A DNA stretch of 36,444 nt. It comes from Pseudopedobacter sp038237895. GTDB lineage: Bacteria; Bacteroidota; Bacteroidia; Sphingobacteriales; Sphingobacteriaceae. Every line of letters begins with the position of its first letter. The stretch's first letter is position 1. The stretch is from the NCBI GenBank assembly GCA_038237895.1, contig JBBRYE010000018.1, positions 1-36,444 on the forward strand, in the 5' to 3' direction. The notes beneath the pieces were generated by a model. It ran no database searches. It saw nothing but the letters and a program-made list of their open reading frames with translations, and was not told the origin of the DNA. Shown piece by piece: positions 1-8,368 of the stretch. Position numbers and translations under genes: made by a program.

Positions 1-1817
1 AAGAAGCACCAAAAATCCCGCTAGAAAAATGGAAGATGATTTTTTTGTATCCGCTAATGCCCCTACTGTTTCCAAACACTGTCACTGCTTCTGGGACAAC
101 GATAGGAGATTGGCTTGATATGCATATTGGCGATAATGACCTGAAATTATTATTGCTAGCAAACCTTTCTTACTATGGAGATGACCCCTACGATATGTCT
201 TTGATGTATTTTTCGCTTGCGCAGGGAAGCTATATTGGTGGAGGAGGTCATTTTATAAAAGGAGGTTCGCAAAAACTTTCTGATTATTTAGCCAACTATA
301 TCGAAAGCAATGGCGGACAGGTATTGTTGGGGAAGAAAGTAGAAAGCATACTTGTTGAAGATGGCAAAGCTTGCGGAGTTAAATTTAAGGACACTTTTAA
401 TCAAACCAGTAGCTCTATAACTGTAACTGCAGATTCCGTAATCGCAAATGCAGCCATTCCGCTTGTAGCTGAAATGTTGCCACTTCCATACCGCACCACC
501 TTCAAAAAAAAGATAAAGGCTTTAAAGGAAGCGTGTTCGTTAATTTCTATTTACATGGGCTTCAACATCAACTTAAAAGAATTTGGTGTAAAGCATTATT
601 CAACTTTTATAAAAGGAGATGGAGTAGAATCTCTAAAAGATCTAAAGGGAAACTTTTGCGGGGATTGGAATAAAAAAGGTTTTGTATTCGTAGATTACAG
701 TCAGGTGGATAGCGCTTTAGCTCCTGATGGAAAAAGTCTCGGGGTAATTTGTACCACTCATTATTTAACTGAATGGGAAGGAATGGATGAAGAAAGTTAC
801 AAAGCCAAAAAAGAGAAAATTGCCAAGATATTTTTCAAAAAACTGGAGGCATGTTATCCCGGAATTATAAAGCATCTAGAATATTATGAAGTGGGCACAG
901 CCAAAACGATTCAACGATATACACTCAATCCCAAAGGGACACCTTATGGCTATGCGCAATCACCTTCTCAAGCAGGAATGCGGAGAATACCTGCGCAATC
1001 ATTTTTAAAAAACCTGTATTTTGCGTCAGCATGGTCTTTTCCTGGTGCAGGTTTTACTGGCGCCATTTTAAGTGGATTTTTATGCGCTACCTTGATGAAC
1101 AAGAAAGTGAAATGGAAATTGCGAGAGCCAGATAAAGTTAATGACAGCCGAGTAGTGAAACTATTGCAAAAAAATAAGATTGCAGAGAACACTATTGAAT
1201 TGGTTTTTGAAAAGCCCGAAGGTTTCCATCACAAGGCTGGACAATACGCTATTCTAAAACTAAATACTCCAAAGACCAATCATTTAGACATACCATTTCG
1301 TTCCTTCTCCATCGTTTCGCATCCAAATGAACCATACTTACGTTTTGCCATGCGGTTAAGCGACAGCAGTTTTAAACAAAGCTGCAAATTAATGAACCTA
1401 TCAGAAACTGCAACAATATTCGCACCCATAGGACAATTCACGCTGAAAGACAATCTCGAAGACATTGTCTTTTTAATTGCAGGAATTGGCATCACCCCTA
1501 TTGTTGCGATGCTTAAAGAATTGGCGGAAAGAAAACATAAAAGAAGAGTAGTTCTAATTTACACCAATAGAACACAAGAATCGACCGCATTTCATAGCGA
1601 TGTAGAGAATATCGAATTGGAGAACTACTCATGCATTTTTGTTACCACCTCATTCGCCAAAAGAATCGATAACATTTTACTAAAAACACACTTGGGAGAT
1701 TTAAAAAATTTCGACTATTTCTTAGTAGGTACCTCTGAGTTCCTCAAGTCAATGAAACAAATTTTACAGACTGAACATGTAGATATGTCCAGAATTAGAG
1801 AGGACGACTTTGGTTAA
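1..1817 (+). CDS. FAD-dependent oxidoreductase (CrtI/phytoene-desaturase-like) fused to a C-terminal ferredoxin-NADP reductase-like domain, 5' truncated by the window edge
   Basis: The reading frame is open to the left edge (first full codon at base 3), so the ATG at 36 is internal and the N-terminal FAD-binding Rossmann motif lies outside the window. Counting from that ATG, residues 1 to about 360 look like the substrate and C-terminal parts of a CrtI/retinol-saturase-type flavoprotein: a glycine-rich YIGGGGHFIKGGSQKLSDYL stretch and a late FASAWSFPGAGFTGAI segment typical of the second FAD-contact region. Residues about 375-593 form a second module: PFRSFSIVS matches the FAD-binding RxYS-type motif of the FNR family, LIAGIGITPIVAML the nicotinamide-binding motif, and the protein ends EDDFG. 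No [2Fe-2S] domain follows. The fusion suggests that the reductase feeds electrons to, or takes them from, the desaturase-like half. The substrate cannot be read from sequence. Domain calls are fairly sure; the fusion role is inference. Confidence 0.8.
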   Translation, partial: EAPKIPLEKWKMIFLYPLMPLLFPNTVTASGTTIGDWLDMHIGDNDLKLLLLANLSYYGDDPYDMSLMYFSLAQGSYIGGGGHFIKGGSQKLSDYLANYIESNGGQVLLGKKVESILVEDGKACGVKFKDTFNQTSSSITVTADSVIANAAIPLVAEMLPLPYRTTFKKKIKALKEACSLISIYMGFNINLKEFGVKHYSTFIKGDGVESLKDLKGNFCGDWNKKGFVFVDYSQVDSALAPDGKSLGVICTTHYLTEWEGMDEESYKAKKEKIAKIFFKKLEACYPGIIKHLEYYEVGTAKTIQRYTLNPKGTPYGYAQSPSQAGMRRIPAQSFLKNLYFASAWSFPGAGFTGAILSGFLCATLMNKKVKWKLREPDKVNDSRVVKLLQKNKIAENTIELVFEKPEGFHHKAGQYAILKLNTPKTNHLDIPFRSFSIVSHPNEPYLRFAMRLSDSSFKQSCKLMNLSETATIFAPIGQFTLKDNLEDIVFLIAGIGITPIVAMLKELAERKHKRRVVLIYTNRTQESTAFHSDVENIELENYSCIFVTTSFAKRIDNILLKTHLGDLKNFDYFLVGTSEFLKSMKQILQTEHVDMSRIREDDFG

Positions 1818-2319
1818 AATAAACTCAGCTATGAAAGATAAAACTCGACTAATTATTAAAATAGAATAAAAATAGACTAGTTCGAAGATTTGATGAAAGA
1901 AATAAAAAAGATTTAAAATGATTTTTAGTAAAAAAAGAGTGGGAAATACCCGACTATATAACGAGGTTCTTTAATCTCGAATTTTGGCTTAAGGCCATGG
2001 GAGAAAAAACGACCAGTGAATCTCAAAATTTGTCCTGTTTGCCTTTTAGATCTCAGGATAGATGGATTGAAAAGGATTATTATATAATGTTATAACAGAA
2101 AACCCCCTAAATTATGATATTTAGAGGGTTTTGTACTCATTTAGATATAGCTATCAATGGAATTATAACGATAGAATAGGATAAAGTTTGCATAGGGATA
2201 AGTTTTTGATTGAATAATATATAAAATGGTTAATTGCCAGAAAAAATGCTGCCATTATAGCCTAGCCTTTAGTCTAAGATAATCCCATTGCGCAGTTTAA
2301 TGTTTGAATTGTCAGAAAA
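1818..2319. other. Intergenic gap between convergent genes
   Basis: About 500 bases with no convincing gene. It lies between the end of the plus-strand oxidoreductase and the end of the minus-strand defence operon, so it is a convergent 3' region. Only very short open frames occur, for example 32 codons from an ATG at 1997, with no family resemblance. The one clear signal is the hairpin at 2099-2132. Confidence 0.6.
2099..2132. terminator. Shared bidirectional terminator hairpin
   Basis: Left arm aaaaccccctaaat (2099-2112) pairs with atttagagggtttt (2119-2132) over 14 positions around a 6-base loop, with one imperfect position that becomes a G-U pair in the minus-strand transcript. The arms end in A4/T4 runs, so it can act in both directions. 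It sits between the two converging genes at 1817 and 2320, which is where a shared terminator is expected. Confidence 0.7.
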
Positions 2320-3939
2320 TCATTTCATCATTTCAACTTCATTAATATAATCTGCTTCTAAAAATAAATCTATTTGAAGTCCATGTTTCAAATAATCATA
2401 ATAGCAAATAGCCTTTTTAAAGTCGGTACTTTTAATCATCTCTTCAGTATAATTGTTTCTTAAAAGCTCTTTTAATTTCTCGAGATCGAGATACTTGTGT
2501 TGCATGAAAGGAATATAAAGAAGTACGTGTTTGAAATCAAATTTTTCCACTAGTTCGTCCAAGCTAGTAATTGAAGAATTAATGGTGTCCTTCTTTCTAA
2601 TATACGTTGAACCTTTTGGATAGTAAACTTTTATGCTATTATTACTTATAGCCTCTTGAACCTTTTCATTGTATTGGTCACTTTTAAAAAGTTTTCCTCT
2701 ATCGTCTAAATCGCCATTCTTTCTTAAATATTTATAAAGTGGTAGGTAAATATTCCCTTTAAAAAGTTTTGGAATTACATCTGTAATAACTTTTGCCGAA
2801 TCCCAATTACTATCATCAAATACAATATCCTTAAAAATGTCATTATTAGAAATACCGATGTATCCATTTTCAGAATATTGACTCGCAACACCTACCCCAA
2901 TAACAAATTCAATCTCCTTTTCATTATCAACGTTAGCAATATCACCTACTAATATTGTATTGACCGATTGATTAGTTTTAATAAGTTCGTAAACGGCATT
3001 TTTACATTTCCGTAATATTTTGATTGGCAATCTCTGCTTTAAATTTGCCAGTACGTCGTAAACCGCAACGAAATTTTTAGCTTTGATTAACTTAATCGGC
3101 AAAGGCAAGTGATGAATTACGATATGGCTATCTTCAATAGTAGGAAATTCACTTTCGGGATGCCACTCCACAAGTATCAATCTATCTCTTAAACTATTAA
3201 GATCTCCTTTGTCAACACAACTTACGATGTTAGATAGTATTTCGATAATATTTTCATCAGAAATAGAATAACCTAAAAAAACAATTGGATGTTCCGCAAA
3301 TATTGTAAAAAGCTTAGCTGCTAAGTATTGGTTTTTTTTATGATAATGTTCATAATCTTGTTCAGTTACGACGATACTCCCAGGTTCACTTACACATCCA
3401 TGAATCTTAAATATTTCTCCAATAGAAGCGTGATCGGAGAACATTAATTTGTTTTGACCTATAAATACCTCAAAATCTGGTAGAATCTCTGATAAAAATG
3501 TATCCCAATTTGTTGTGATAATACCGTCAACCACCGCCTGTTTTAAGAGCTCGATTTCTTGAGCTAATTCGGAATCTAACCCACCATTTTTTTTAATGAA
3601 AAGAGATAATTCTATCTTAAAGGGTTGATGTGTATTTAGATTAGCAATTTCTTTATAAACCTCACGGTTATTTTTAAACCTTTCTGATGTCCACCAAATT
3701 TTATGAAATTCTTCAGCTAATACTGTTGCTAGTTTCGGGAGGTCATTTTCTACTTTAGAAACGTAATATCCGAACTCATAATCTAAACCTAAAGTATTGC
3801 TAAATTCCTCAAGAAGCTGATGCCAAGTAGGTAGTTTTAAATATCGCCTTGATAGTCCTGAACCAACAAACAAAAATGGGCTGGTATGAAATTTATTTAA
3901 ATGCGTTTTAAATTTTGCACTAAAGCTATTAATACTCAT
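2320..3939 (-). CDS. SIR2-like domain protein (probable NAD+-hydrolysing defence effector)
   Basis: A 539-residue protein whose first 240 residues carry the SIR2 fold: glycine-rich NAD loop FVGSGLS (24-30), TTNWD (142-146, equivalent to the TTNxD motif with the catalytic Asn and Asp), KIHG with the catalytic-type His180, and FLGYSISDEN (221-230). These are the hallmarks of the SIR2-like family found in defence systems such as Thoeris ThsA, DSR and short Argonaute partners, where it destroys NAD+ on infection. Residues 250-539 match nothing I recognise and may be the sensing part. There is no signal peptide or membrane segment, so it should be cytoplasmic. It is the last gene of the operon, starting 7 bases after hsdS ends, so it is very likely co-transcribed with the restriction genes. 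NADase activity and abortive infection are inferred from the family. A protein deacetylase is unlikely because the zinc-binding Cys pairs of classical sirtuins are absent. Confidence 0.85.
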   Translation of the reverse strand: MSINSFSAKFKTHLNKFHTSPFLFVGSGLSRRYLKLPTWHQLLEEFSNTLGLDYEFGYYVSKVENDLPKLATVLAEEFHKIWWTSERFKNNREVYKEIANLNTHQPFKIELSLFIKKNGGLDSELAQEIELLKQAVVDGIITTNWDTFLSEILPDFEVFIGQNKLMFSDHASIGEIFKIHGCVSEPGSIVVTEQDYEHYHKKNQYLAAKLFTIFAEHPIVFLGYSISDENIIEILSNIVSCVDKGDLNSLRDRLILVEWHPESEFPTIEDSHIVIHHLPLPIKLIKAKNFVAVYDVLANLKQRLPIKILRKCKNAVYELIKTNQSVNTILVGDIANVDNEKEIEFVIGVGVASQYSENGYIGISNNDIFKDIVFDDSNWDSAKVITDVIPKLFKGNIYLPLYKYLRKNGDLDDRGKLFKSDQYNEKVQEAISNNSIKVYYPKGSTYIRKKDTINSSITSLDELVEKFDFKHVLLYIPFMQHKYLDLEKLKELLRNNYTEEMIKSTDFKKAICYYDYLKHGLQIDLFLEADYINEVEMMK

Positions 3940-3946
3940 AATTTAT

Positions 3947-5284
3947 CTAATGGTTTTTTACCTCCAACGCTTCCTTTAAAACCTGTTGCAGTAATTGCTG
4001 ATTATACATTTGGCTTGCTTTTATACTTTCTTCTAACCCATCGCAATGTTGCATCAATTGATCTAGTTTTTCAACGATTTTATTTTGGATAGAGAGTGGT
4101 GGAAGAGGAACTGCCAATTGCTTAAGTTGAGTTGTGTTTATTCTTAATCTGGTCATCCCTCTTAAAAGGCTGAATAACCCATGGTACATTATTGGAGAGC
4201 TAAGTAAATACATAATATATCTATTTGACATAGACGATGCATTAACTCTAATGGTAAAACAATCGGCTTTTGCAATTGAAACATATTTTAATTTTGGAAG
4301 CACAGTACATTTAACTCCATCTGCTAGGAAAGACCCTATAATTATATCTCCTTCAAAAACAGTATGTTGCTCAAGTGAACTATATTTTTCTTCACTGATG
4401 AAAGCTTCTTTCGAACTTTTAAATGCCATTTCCTCCAAATTACCAAGTCTGATTACTTGTATTCCTCTCTCAATATAATCTGCAGTCTTAAGGTGTGATC
4501 CAAAAGGACCGTCGAAAATTCGATTAACTATTTTCCCCAACCTACACCAAACCCAGTTCTCAGGAATATCAAAAGGAATTTCCTCTGGTTTAATTGGAGC
4601 TAATGTTTTTTCTATCTTAAGCTTTTTATCTTTTACTAATTGTGCTTTTTCTGCTATTATTTTTTCTAAATGTTGTTGCCCTGTTTCCTCTCCTATGAAT
4701 AAGTTATTGGAAACCAACAAGCCTTGCATGGCTTCCGTTAAATAAGCTTGGCGAAGTTGTTTAACGTATTGGAGTTGGGTTTGGAGTTCGGAGTTTAATT
4801 CATCTATTTGACAATTATAGTTATCTAACAATTTTACAACTTCTCTTTGTTCTAAAAGACTATCTGGGAAATCGACTACCAGTGGCAAAAGATGTTTCGG
4901 CTTTATTTCCGTCTTTATACCTCCAGGAACTTGTTCCTTTAAGAGTTCTTTAAATTTTTTGCTCTTTAAAAAGTGTTTTAAAAAATCAATATCTAATGTG
5001 TTTCTATCAAAAGAATATGATGAATAATGAATCGTAGCGACTAAATCTTCTTCCCCCTCATATAAATTCATCGCACCCTTCTCAACGTTGATACCTGAAA
5101 TAACCAAATCACCTTTTTTAATAAGAATCATACCCGTATTGGATGGTTTTTCCGATATGAAAATATTGCCTGCAAAGTCTATTTTTTCAATTCTTTTTAA
5201 ATTTCGAATTTTCTCATCTGTTGGTTTAAAGCGGTCTTTTCTAACTTTTAGATAATTACCAAGAGTCGTTTTCTTCCAATTCAT
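3947..5284 (-). CDS. hsdS: Type I restriction-modification specificity subunit HsdS
   Basis: A 445-residue protein, the normal length for a two-TRD HsdS. It selects the bipartite DNA target of the type I complex and holds two HsdM subunits. The layout is target-recognition domain 1 (about 1-130), a first conserved helical spacer with LLEQREVVKLLDNYNCQI (about 143-190), target-recognition domain 2 beginning after FDIPENWVWCRLG (about 245-385), and a C-terminal spacer with KIVEKLDQLMQHCDGL. The two TRDs look unrelated, so an asymmetric bipartite site is expected, but the bases cannot be predicted. Its start codon overlaps the hsdM stop by one base (TAATG), indicating translational coupling, and the SIR2 gene follows after 7 bases. 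No inverted repeats or spare hsdS fragments are visible nearby, so there is no sign of a phase-variable shufflon. Confidence 0.95.
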   Translation of the reverse strand: MNWKKTTLGNYLKVRKDRFKPTDEKIRNLKRIEKIDFAGNIFISEKPSNTGMILIKKGDLVISGINVEKGAMNLYEGEEDLVATIHYSSYSFDRNTLDIDFLKHFLKSKKFKELLKEQVPGGIKTEIKPKHLLPLVVDFPDSLLEQREVVKLLDNYNCQIDELNSELQTQLQYVKQLRQAYLTEAMQGLLVSNNLFIGEETGQQHLEKIIAEKAQLVKDKKLKIEKTLAPIKPEEIPFDIPENWVWCRLGKIVNRIFDGPFGSHLKTADYIERGIQVIRLGNLEEMAFKSSKEAFISEEKYSSLEQHTVFEGDIIIGSFLADGVKCTVLPKLKYVSIAKADCFTIRVNASSMSNRYIMYLLSSPIMYHGLFSLLRGMTRLRINTTQLKQLAVPLPPLSIQNKIVEKLDQLMQHCDGLEESIKASQMYNQQLLQQVLKEALEVKNH

Positions 5285-6744
5285 TACTTAACCGCCTCCT
5301 TCAATGCTTCCAACAGACTATTACTTTTCTCAAAAGATTGGTGCAACATCCCCATTAATTCGGTACTGTTATAAGTTTGTGCTTCTACTGGTTTGGTGGG
5401 GTTTTTAATATCTAAATCAAAGTTTCGTTGCTTTAATGTATCAATACTTACCTTCCAACAAATTTCACTTTCTTGGCGGTTTTTCCACCAATCTTTTATA
5501 GGGTCAAGTTCTTTTATCTGAATGGTTTTGGTTTTGCTGTAAGATTTTTGTCCTTCGGGCAAACGGTGTTCATAATACCAAACTTCTTTGGTGGCAAAAT
5601 CGCCGTCGTCAGTTTCTGCCCTGCCAGTTGGCACTACCTTATCAAAAAACAATAAATTAGTCGCTACCGTTGCATAAGGCTGAAAAACCGAGTTAGGCAA
5701 ACGGATGATGGTATGCAGGTTGCAATCTTTCAGTAATTTTTCTCGCACTCTTTGTTTTACACCATCGCCAGTTAAAGAGCCATCAGGCAAAACAATACCC
5801 GCTCTGCCGTTTTGCTTTAACAGATGAATCATCATAATTAAAAACAAGTCGGCACTTTCTTTTGTGCGGTAATTTTGTGGAAAATTGTTTTCATTATTGT
5901 TAGCCACAATCCCTCCGAAAGGTGGGTTCGCTAAAATAATGTTAACACGGTCTTTTTCTTTGTATTCGCTTAATACCTTATCTAAGCTATCACGGTAGGT
6001 TATGTTTGGCACTTCTATATCATGCAAAATAAGATTGGTGGTTGCCAATAAATAAGGTAACGGTTTATACTCCCAACCGATAATATTTTCTTGTAAAGCC
6101 TGGCGTTCTTCAACGGAGTTTGCTTTGGTTTTTAGATGCTCAATGGCGGCAGTTAAATAACCACCAGTTCCGCAAGCCGGATCCAATAATTTTTCGCCAA
6201 GCTGAGGGTCAATTACATCGGTTATAAATTGAGTTATGGCTCTTGGTGTATAGAATTCACCACTTTTGCCGGCACTTTGCAAATCTTTTAAAATGGCTTC
6301 GTACATATCGCCAAAAGCATGGCGATCCTTAGCTTTGTTAAAATCAATTTCGTTAAGCTTGTTTAAAACCTTACGGATATTGATGCCGCTTTTCATGTAG
6401 TTGTTGTTGCCATCAAAAACTTCATGCACCAAAACCGCTCTTTTGTTTGCCGTACTGATATCGATATTCCTTAATGCAGGAAACAGTTTGCGATCTACAA
6501 ATTCTAAAAGTTCATCGCCAGTAATTCCCTCATCGTTTGCAGCCCAATTATCCCACTGGTATTCTGTAGCAATTGGCGAAACGTAATTGTCTAGCAAAAT
6601 TTCCAGCTCTTTATCTTTATCACAAAATATTTTAAGGAAAAGCATCCATCCCAACTGTTCTACCCTTTGCGCATCGCCATTAAGGCCGTTATCTTGCCAC
6701 ATAATTTGGCGGATGCTATTGATGATTCCTGATATGTTACTCAT
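5284..6744 (-). CDS. hsdM: Type I restriction-modification DNA methyltransferase subunit HsdM
   Basis: A 486-residue N6-adenine methyltransferase. The N-terminal helical HsdM domain runs to about residue 140. The SAM-binding motif I is DPACGTGGY (188-196) and the catalytic motif IV is NPPF (273-276), both intact; ADLFLIMMIHLLKQNGRAGIVLPDG (in part) is the usual later core. It methylates adenine in the target chosen by HsdS, which protects host DNA. The ATG is preceded by the HNH-protein stop after 6 bases, and its stop overlaps the hsdS start by one base. Length and motif spacing are those of an active enzyme. HsdM in type I operons normally neighbours hsdR directly; here another gene lies between. 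Confidence 0.96.
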   Translation of the reverse strand: MSNISGIINSIRQIMWQDNGLNGDAQRVEQLGWMLFLKIFCDKDKELEILLDNYVSPIATEYQWDNWAANDEGITGDELLEFVDRKLFPALRNIDISTANKRAVLVHEVFDGNNNYMKSGINIRKVLNKLNEIDFNKAKDRHAFGDMYEAILKDLQSAGKSGEFYTPRAITQFITDVIDPQLGEKLLDPACGTGGYLTAAIEHLKTKANSVEERQALQENIIGWEYKPLPYLLATTNLILHDIEVPNITYRDSLDKVLSEYKEKDRVNIILANPPFGGIVANNNENNFPQNYRTKESADLFLIMMIHLLKQNGRAGIVLPDGSLTGDGVKQRVREKLLKDCNLHTIIRLPNSVFQPYATVATNLLFFDKVVPTGRAETDDGDFATKEVWYYEHRLPEGQKSYSKTKTIQIKELDPIKDWWKNRQESEICWKVSIDTLKQRNFDLDIKNPTKPVEAQTYNSTELMGMLHQSFEKSNSLLEALKEAVK

Positions 6745-6750
6745 TTAAAA

Positions 6751-8364
6751 TTATGCTTTTTGAAGTTTCATTAAATTGATTGGCTCAGAAATTACGTGGA
6801 CACCTTGAGGAGAATCTCCGGTTATAAAAATACTTTGCCAATACTGATAGTTTTGTTTGCCACCGAATACTGTTGATGATAGTTCGTTATTTTTCCAAAG
6901 TGGTAGATCAGAAAGATTTCTGATAAAATTAGTGATTATCTTCCATAAGGTCTCGTTGAACTCATTCTGAAAAAGCTTGCGTTCATCGATTGGAGTTCCC
7001 AAAGAGATAAAATGTCCCTGAATAATTTGCCCCACGAATTTTAGCCAATTGTAGATTATTTCTTCTTTAACCATACGGTAACCTCGTACGTGATCGATTG
7101 GTAAACTTTCGCCGTTTTGTATTCTGTTTTCTATCCGATAAGTTCCTAATTCTAAATCGAACTTTCCTACAAATAACTCCTCCGCAATGATGTTCATCAA
7201 TTTCACAATCTGAACTGTTTCTAAAGTTCGTGGATTTTTTCCTTCATCAAATCTATATGAAATTGGTGTTTCAAGTAAATCCTGATAAATAAAGAAAGGA
7301 TAAAACGTTTTTTCGATAGTACTATATGAAAGTGGTTTCTCTTTAGCTCTCCCACCCATATCAACAAATTCCATTAATTTGTTTTCGGGATGACGAGTTA
7401 TTGCATCTCTAACAGAATCTAGAATATACCTTTTCAACTCTCTAGACTCGCCTTTGAAATAGTTAACGAGTTGCTTTTCTGAAAACTGATAATTATCCGC
7501 TTCTAGATTCATCTCCAATTGATACCTTGCTACTCTGTCCCTGTAAAGCGTATTACCTAAATGTCGTTGTACAGACTTATCAAATGCTACTTGCCTTAAA
7601 GTTGTACCAGCTCTAAAGTTTGTAAGTATTAGTTTATCTCTATCTGGATTTATAAATACTCTAACCGGAATATGAAGAGCATTTAGCAAAATTTGTGCAG
7701 CTGCTTTATGTTGACCATCGAATATTTTAACCATAGAATCTTCGTCACTATCTATATCTATCCAGCCCAAAGAGATATGGAGTTGTGGGTTTCCAGAATA
7801 AAACTCGTCTACTAGTTTATTAATATTAGAACCAATTGCTCTTGGATTTATAATATTATCATGATGAATGTATTCTATTGGAAAAACTGCAAAAAAGTAT
7901 CTTAACCCACTTAATTTATCAGTATAAACATTTTGTTCTATGACTTCGGGCTTTCCTATTTTGGAAAATGAATAAAACACTTTTTGTCCGTCTAATCGAA
8001 ACTTTAAATTATACTTTGCACCATCTTTTAGTTTTAAAATATCATCTAAATTTGGACTTCTATCTTCCTTTTTCTTGATTTCCTCTTGTATTTTTCCGAA
8101 GGAATGAAGTAAGCGAGCGAGGTTAAGATCATTCGCCTGTTTTGAGCGATTAGCTGTAGCGAATGTTAATGCGAAATTAGAAGGATCATCTGGTCCTCCA
8201 AGTTTTGATGGGATAACATGGTCGATATCTAAATCTCCCTTGTGTAACTCTAAATCAATTTCAGAACCGGTAATAAAACATTTGCCATTCTGAATATCCC
8301 ACAATTTTTTGATCAAGACATTTCTATCTTCTGTTGATAATTTATTTAAAAATATTGATGACAT
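6751..8364 (-). CDS. HNH endonuclease domain protein with a DndB/ParB-like DGQH motif, embedded in the type I RM operon
   Basis: A 537-residue protein. Residues about 18-78 form an HNH nuclease: GKCFITG, then DIDHVIPSKLGG (Asp48-His49), SNFAL (Asn63) and TANRSK (Asn72-Lys75), so the metal and catalytic positions appear intact, though the usual CxxC zinc pair is reduced to one Cys (29). Around residues 155-260 lies KIFDGQHKAAAQIL (from 213), which closely resembles the DGQHR motif of DndB-type ParB-fold proteins that regulate phosphorothioation systems and sit in other defence loci. The remaining C-terminal 280 residues are unrecognised. It has no signal peptide. The gene is locked into the operon: 4 bases after hsdR and 6 before hsdM. 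It could be an extra nuclease acting on foreign or modified DNA, or a regulator of the RM genes. The HNH call is strong; the DGQHR assignment is by motif only. Confidence 0.8.
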   Translation of the reverse strand: MSSIFLNKLSTEDRNVLIKKLWDIQNGKCFITGSEIDLELHKGDLDIDHVIPSKLGGPDDPSNFALTFATANRSKQANDLNLARLLHSFGKIQEEIKKKEDRSPNLDDILKLKDGAKYNLKFRLDGQKVFYSFSKIGKPEVIEQNVYTDKLSGLRYFFAVFPIEYIHHDNIINPRAIGSNINKLVDEFYSGNPQLHISLGWIDIDSDEDSMVKIFDGQHKAAAQILLNALHIPVRVFINPDRDKLILTNFRAGTTLRQVAFDKSVQRHLGNTLYRDRVARYQLEMNLEADNYQFSEKQLVNYFKGESRELKRYILDSVRDAITRHPENKLMEFVDMGGRAKEKPLSYSTIEKTFYPFFIYQDLLETPISYRFDEGKNPRTLETVQIVKLMNIIAEELFVGKFDLELGTYRIENRIQNGESLPIDHVRGYRMVKEEIIYNWLKFVGQIIQGHFISLGTPIDERKLFQNEFNETLWKIITNFIRNLSDLPLWKNNELSSTVFGGKQNYQYWQSIFITGDSPQGVHVISEPINLMKLQKA

Positions 8365-8368
8365 AAAT

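Noticed and set aside
1997..2095. 32-codon plus-strand frame starting MGEKTTSESQ
   Set aside because: Short, no family resemblance, and lies in a convergent 3' region; chance is likely.
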